From positions 1-8,100 of the forward strand of contig JAHUZY010000208.1 in NCBI GenBank assembly GCA_019264505.1: a stretch of 8,100 nt of DNA. Direction: 5' to 3'. This stretch comes from Phenylobacterium sp. Lineage in GTDB: Bacteria > Pseudomonadota > Alphaproteobacteria > Caulobacterales > Caulobacteraceae. Under the pieces are notes generated by a model, which searched no databases, was not told where the DNA came from, and saw only the letters and a program-made list of their open reading frames with translations. The position numbers were made by a program, and so were the translations under genes. Positions 6,498-8,100 of this stretch are shown piece after piece; position 1 is the first letter of the stretch; every line of letters starts with the position of its first letter.

Positions 6498-7363
6498 CCC
6501 TGACCCTGCTCAAGGCCTGGGGACAGGCCAAGGCCCGCCTGGAGGCCGTGGGCCTGTCCGGGCCCGTGATCGACGCGCGCCTTCTGGTGGAGGCCGCCGC
6601 CGACGCCACCCGGCTGGACATCGTCGCCGACCCCCACCGCCTGCTGACGCCCGAACAGGAGGCGCGGCTGGAGGACTATCTGGAGCGCCGGTCGCGGCGG
6701 GAGCCGGTCAGCCATATCCTGGGGCGCAAGGGCTTCTGGAAGATCATGCTGCAGGTGACGCCCGACGTCCTGACGCCGCGCCCCGACACCGAGTGCGTGG
6801 TTGACGCGGTGCTGAAGTCCACCGCCGAGCACGACCGCCTGTCGATCCTGGATCTGGGGGTGGGCTCCGGCGCCATCCTGCTGGCCATCCTCGCCGAGCG
6901 CCCCAACGCCAAGGGGCTGGGGGTGGATGTCTCTGAGGACGCCCTGGCGGTGGCCCGGGACAACGCCGCCCATCTCGGCCTCGCCGGCCGCTGCGCCCTG
7001 TTGCGCGGCGACTGGACCCAGGGCCTGTCCGACGCCAGCTTCGACATCGTCACCGCCAACCCGCCCTATATCGCCAGCGACGTCATCGAGACCCTGGAGC
7101 CGGAGGTCCGCGTGCACGAGCCCCGCCTGGCCCTGGATGGTGGCCCCGATGGCCTGGACGCCTATCGCAGCCTGGCGCCGGAGATCCTGCGGGTGCTCAG
7201 GCCCGGCGGGCGCTTCGCCGTCGAGATCGGTTATGACCAGAAGACCGCCGTGGAGGACCTGTTCCGCCAGGCCGGCGCCGCCGAAGTCCGCACCGAGCAA
7301 GACCTGGCCGGACTGGACCGCGTGGTGCTCGGTGAAAAAAGAGCCTTGGAAACTCCGGCCTGA
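6494..7363 (+). CDS. prmC: Release factor glutamine methyltransferase PrmC (HemK)
   Basis: PrmC transfers a methyl group from S-adenosylmethionine to the side-chain amide of the GGQ glutamine in RF1 and RF2, which speeds termination. The protein has 289 residues from ATG 6494, with GGAGG nine bases upstream, inside the end of the MOSC gene. The N-terminal helical substrate-binding domain (1-75) includes REPVSHILGRKGFW. The Rossmann-like methyltransferase domain has PRPDTE (95-100), the SAM loop DLGVGSGAI (120-128, where threonine is usual in place of valine) and the catalytic NPPY at 189-192 (TANPPYIASD), followed by EPRLALDGGPDGLDAYR. Its substrate RF1 is encoded about 2.1 kb upstream, separated by the yihY and MOSC genes. 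Expression probably depends on MOSC-gene transcription and translational coupling. An A6 run at 7335-7340 near the end shows no sign of a frame break. Confidence 0.96.
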   Translation: MTLTLLKAWGQAKARLEAVGLSGPVIDARLLVEAAADATRLDIVADPHRLLTPEQEARLEDYLERRSRREPVSHILGRKGFWKIMLQVTPDVLTPRPDTECVVDAVLKSTAEHDRLSILDLGVGSGAILLAILAERPNAKGLGVDVSEDALAVARDNAAHLGLAGRCALLRGDWTQGLSDASFDIVTANPPYIASDVIETLEPEVRVHEPRLALDGGPDGLDAYRSLAPEILRVLRPGGRFAVEIGYDQKTAVEDLFRQAGAAEVRTEQDLAGLDRVVLGEKRALETPA

Positions 7364-7611
7364 GCCGCTACATCCCTAATTGTCTCCACCCAAATCGCCG
7401 GTGAAACAGGCCCGAATCCCGACACCGGGAGATCAGCCAAGCCGGCAGGCGCCGCGTTGCGACGGGCGCTCCCAGGTCCGGGCGGATGACGGGGATAATT
7501 TACGTCTTCAACACGGAACCTTGGGCGCAACGCCCGATCCCGAGATGAGGCTCACGCAGCCGCACGTCCTGAAGGTCAAGCCCTGGACGCGGCGCAAGAC
7601 GGTTACCGAAT
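7364..7611 (+). other. 248-bp intergenic region: prmC end to DUF4167 start
   Basis: No credible gene is seen. CCGGTG (7398-7403) and CACCGG (7423-7428) form a perfect six-pair stem with a 19-base loop but no T-run, so termination after prmC is uncertain. GATAAT at 7494-7499 is a good -10 hexamer, but no matching -35 lies 16-18 bases upstream. If used, it would give the DUF4167 message a leader of about 105 bases containing a tight hairpin, GGGCG-CAA-CGCCC, at 7523-7535. A GANTC site for CcrM-type methylation is at 7414-7418. I compared the region with cobalamin riboswitch, SRP RNA and tmRNA patterns and found no match. Confidence 0.4.
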
Positions 7612-8100
7612 ATGAGAGATTTCAAGGGCATGAAGCGTCAGCGCGGGCGCAATCGCGGAGGCGGCGGGAATAAGCCCCAGCAGCACAACGCGAACCGCGC
7701 CTTCGATTCGAACGGCCCCGATGGCGTCAAGGTCCGGGGTAACGCCCAGCACGTCTTCGAAAAGTACCAGCAGCTGGCCCGCGACGCGACGTCGTCCAGC
7801 GACCGGGTTCTGGCGGAGAACTACCTCCAGCACGCCGAACACTATTTCCGCCTGCTGCGGGCCATGCAGCCCCAGCGCTCGCCCAGCGAGATCCTCGGCC
7901 GCGACCAGGTGACCTCGGGCCTCGACATCGATTTCGAGGACGAGAGCGGCCAGGGCCTGCCCTACGCCTCTGACCCGCCCGAAGGCGAGACCGAGTCGGA
8001 CGGCGAGACCCGCAACGGTCGCGACCGCGACGAAGGTCGCCGGGATGAGCCCCGCCGTGATGAGGCCCGTCGCGACGAAAACCGCCCGCCCCGCCGCGAC
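7612..8100 (+). CDS. DUF4167 domain protein (3' truncated by window)
   Basis: An open frame runs from ATG 7612 to the window edge, 163 residues without a stop. It begins MRDFKGMKRQRGRNRGGGG; a second in-frame ATG at 7630 is the alternative start, and neither has a strong ribosome site. Residues 7-88 form the DUF4167 domain, an alphaproteobacterial family: a basic, glycine-rich start, then VRGNAQHVFEKYQQLARDA and LAENYLQHAEHYFRLLRAM, which look like paired helices. After residue 100 the protein becomes acidic, then low in complexity with repeated RRDE units (143-163). The basic RGR/GGGG start and charged repeats suggest nucleic-acid binding, probably RNA, but this is inference; no function is established to my knowledge. 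The gene commonly lies after prmC in alphaproteobacteria, which supports the identification. Confidence 0.88.
   Translation, partial: MRDFKGMKRQRGRNRGGGGNKPQQHNANRAFDSNGPDGVKVRGNAQHVFEKYQQLARDATSSSDRVLAENYLQHAEHYFRLLRAMQPQRSPSEILGRDQVTSGLDIDFEDESGQGLPYASDPPEGETESDGETRNGRDRDEGRRDEPRRDEARRDENRPPRRD

Noticed and set aside
6389..7300. 303-codon minus-strand frame across prmC
   Set aside because: It is antisense to prmC with intact SAM loop and NPPY. The predicted protein is low-complexity Gly/Gln/Ala/Val.
7335..7340. A6 run near the end of prmC as a programmed slippage site
   Set aside because: The reading frame continues normally to a stop after 23 more bases at a usual PrmC length, and there is no downstream stimulatory structure.
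7398..7480. Cobalamin riboswitch or SRP RNA-like sequence
   Set aside because: CCGGTGAAA and CCAGGTCCGG look suggestive, but the conserved core elements are missing or in the wrong order.
7380..7673. 97-codon plus-strand frame in the prmC-DUF4167 gap
   Set aside because: It lacks a ribosome site, has no recognisable domain and overlaps the DUF4167 start in another frame, so it is probably non-coding.
1..8100. Mobile element, defence island or phage segment
   Set aside because: No transposase, integrase, terminal repeats, tRNA attachment site or change in base composition is visible. The content is conserved chromosomal core with a few unknown small genes.

Overview
This window is strongly GC-rich, with G or C at most third codon positions and dense, closely packed genes. 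It looks like chromosomal core sequence of an alphaproteobacterium, most likely Caulobacterales (Caulobacter or Phenylobacterium type). The reasons are the gene content (a RodZ-like C-terminus next to ispG, and prmC next to a DUF4167 gene), the protein sequences themselves, and a promoter before prfA that resembles the Caulobacter housekeeping type. There is no insertion sequence, phage gene, tRNA, rRNA or CRISPR array. I found no convincing new multi-gene system. The interest lies in small uncharacterised proteins, gene arrangement and a few regulatory signals.

Layout. Positions 1-294 hold the end of a RodZ-like protein (DUF4115-type periplasmic domain). It is followed by ispG (348-1490), the iron-sulfur enzyme of the penultimate MEP isoprenoid step, and by a small probable winged-helix protein (1528-1971). 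A 94-bp gap with a perfect 14-bp palindrome leads to a 97-residue beta-rich protein of unknown function (2066-2359). That gene converges on a minus-strand gene for a CPxC-motif, DUF4145-like protein (2414-3142). A divergent intergenic region then carries a good promoter for prfA and a TTAACCAT octamer matching the CtrA half-site. prfA (3313-4389), peptide chain release factor 1, overlaps tail to tail with a minus-strand YihY/BrkB-family membrane protein (4382-5602). Divergent from the latter is a two-gene unit: a MOSC-domain protein with the molybdenum-ligand cysteine motif (5691-6497), coupled by an ATGA overlap to prmC (6494-7363). After a 248-bp gap a DUF4167 gene begins at 7612 and runs off the window.

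How the genes relate. PrmC methylates the glutamine of the GGQ motif in release factors, so prmC and prfA form one functional pair, although here they are separated by the yihY and MOSC genes. IspG (isoprenoid precursors, including those for the cell-wall lipid carrier) and the RodZ-like protein (cell shape) are neighbours in many alphaproteobacteria, but no direct biochemical link is shown here. The remaining genes are poorly characterised families whose placement suggests housekeeping roles and not recent acquisition.
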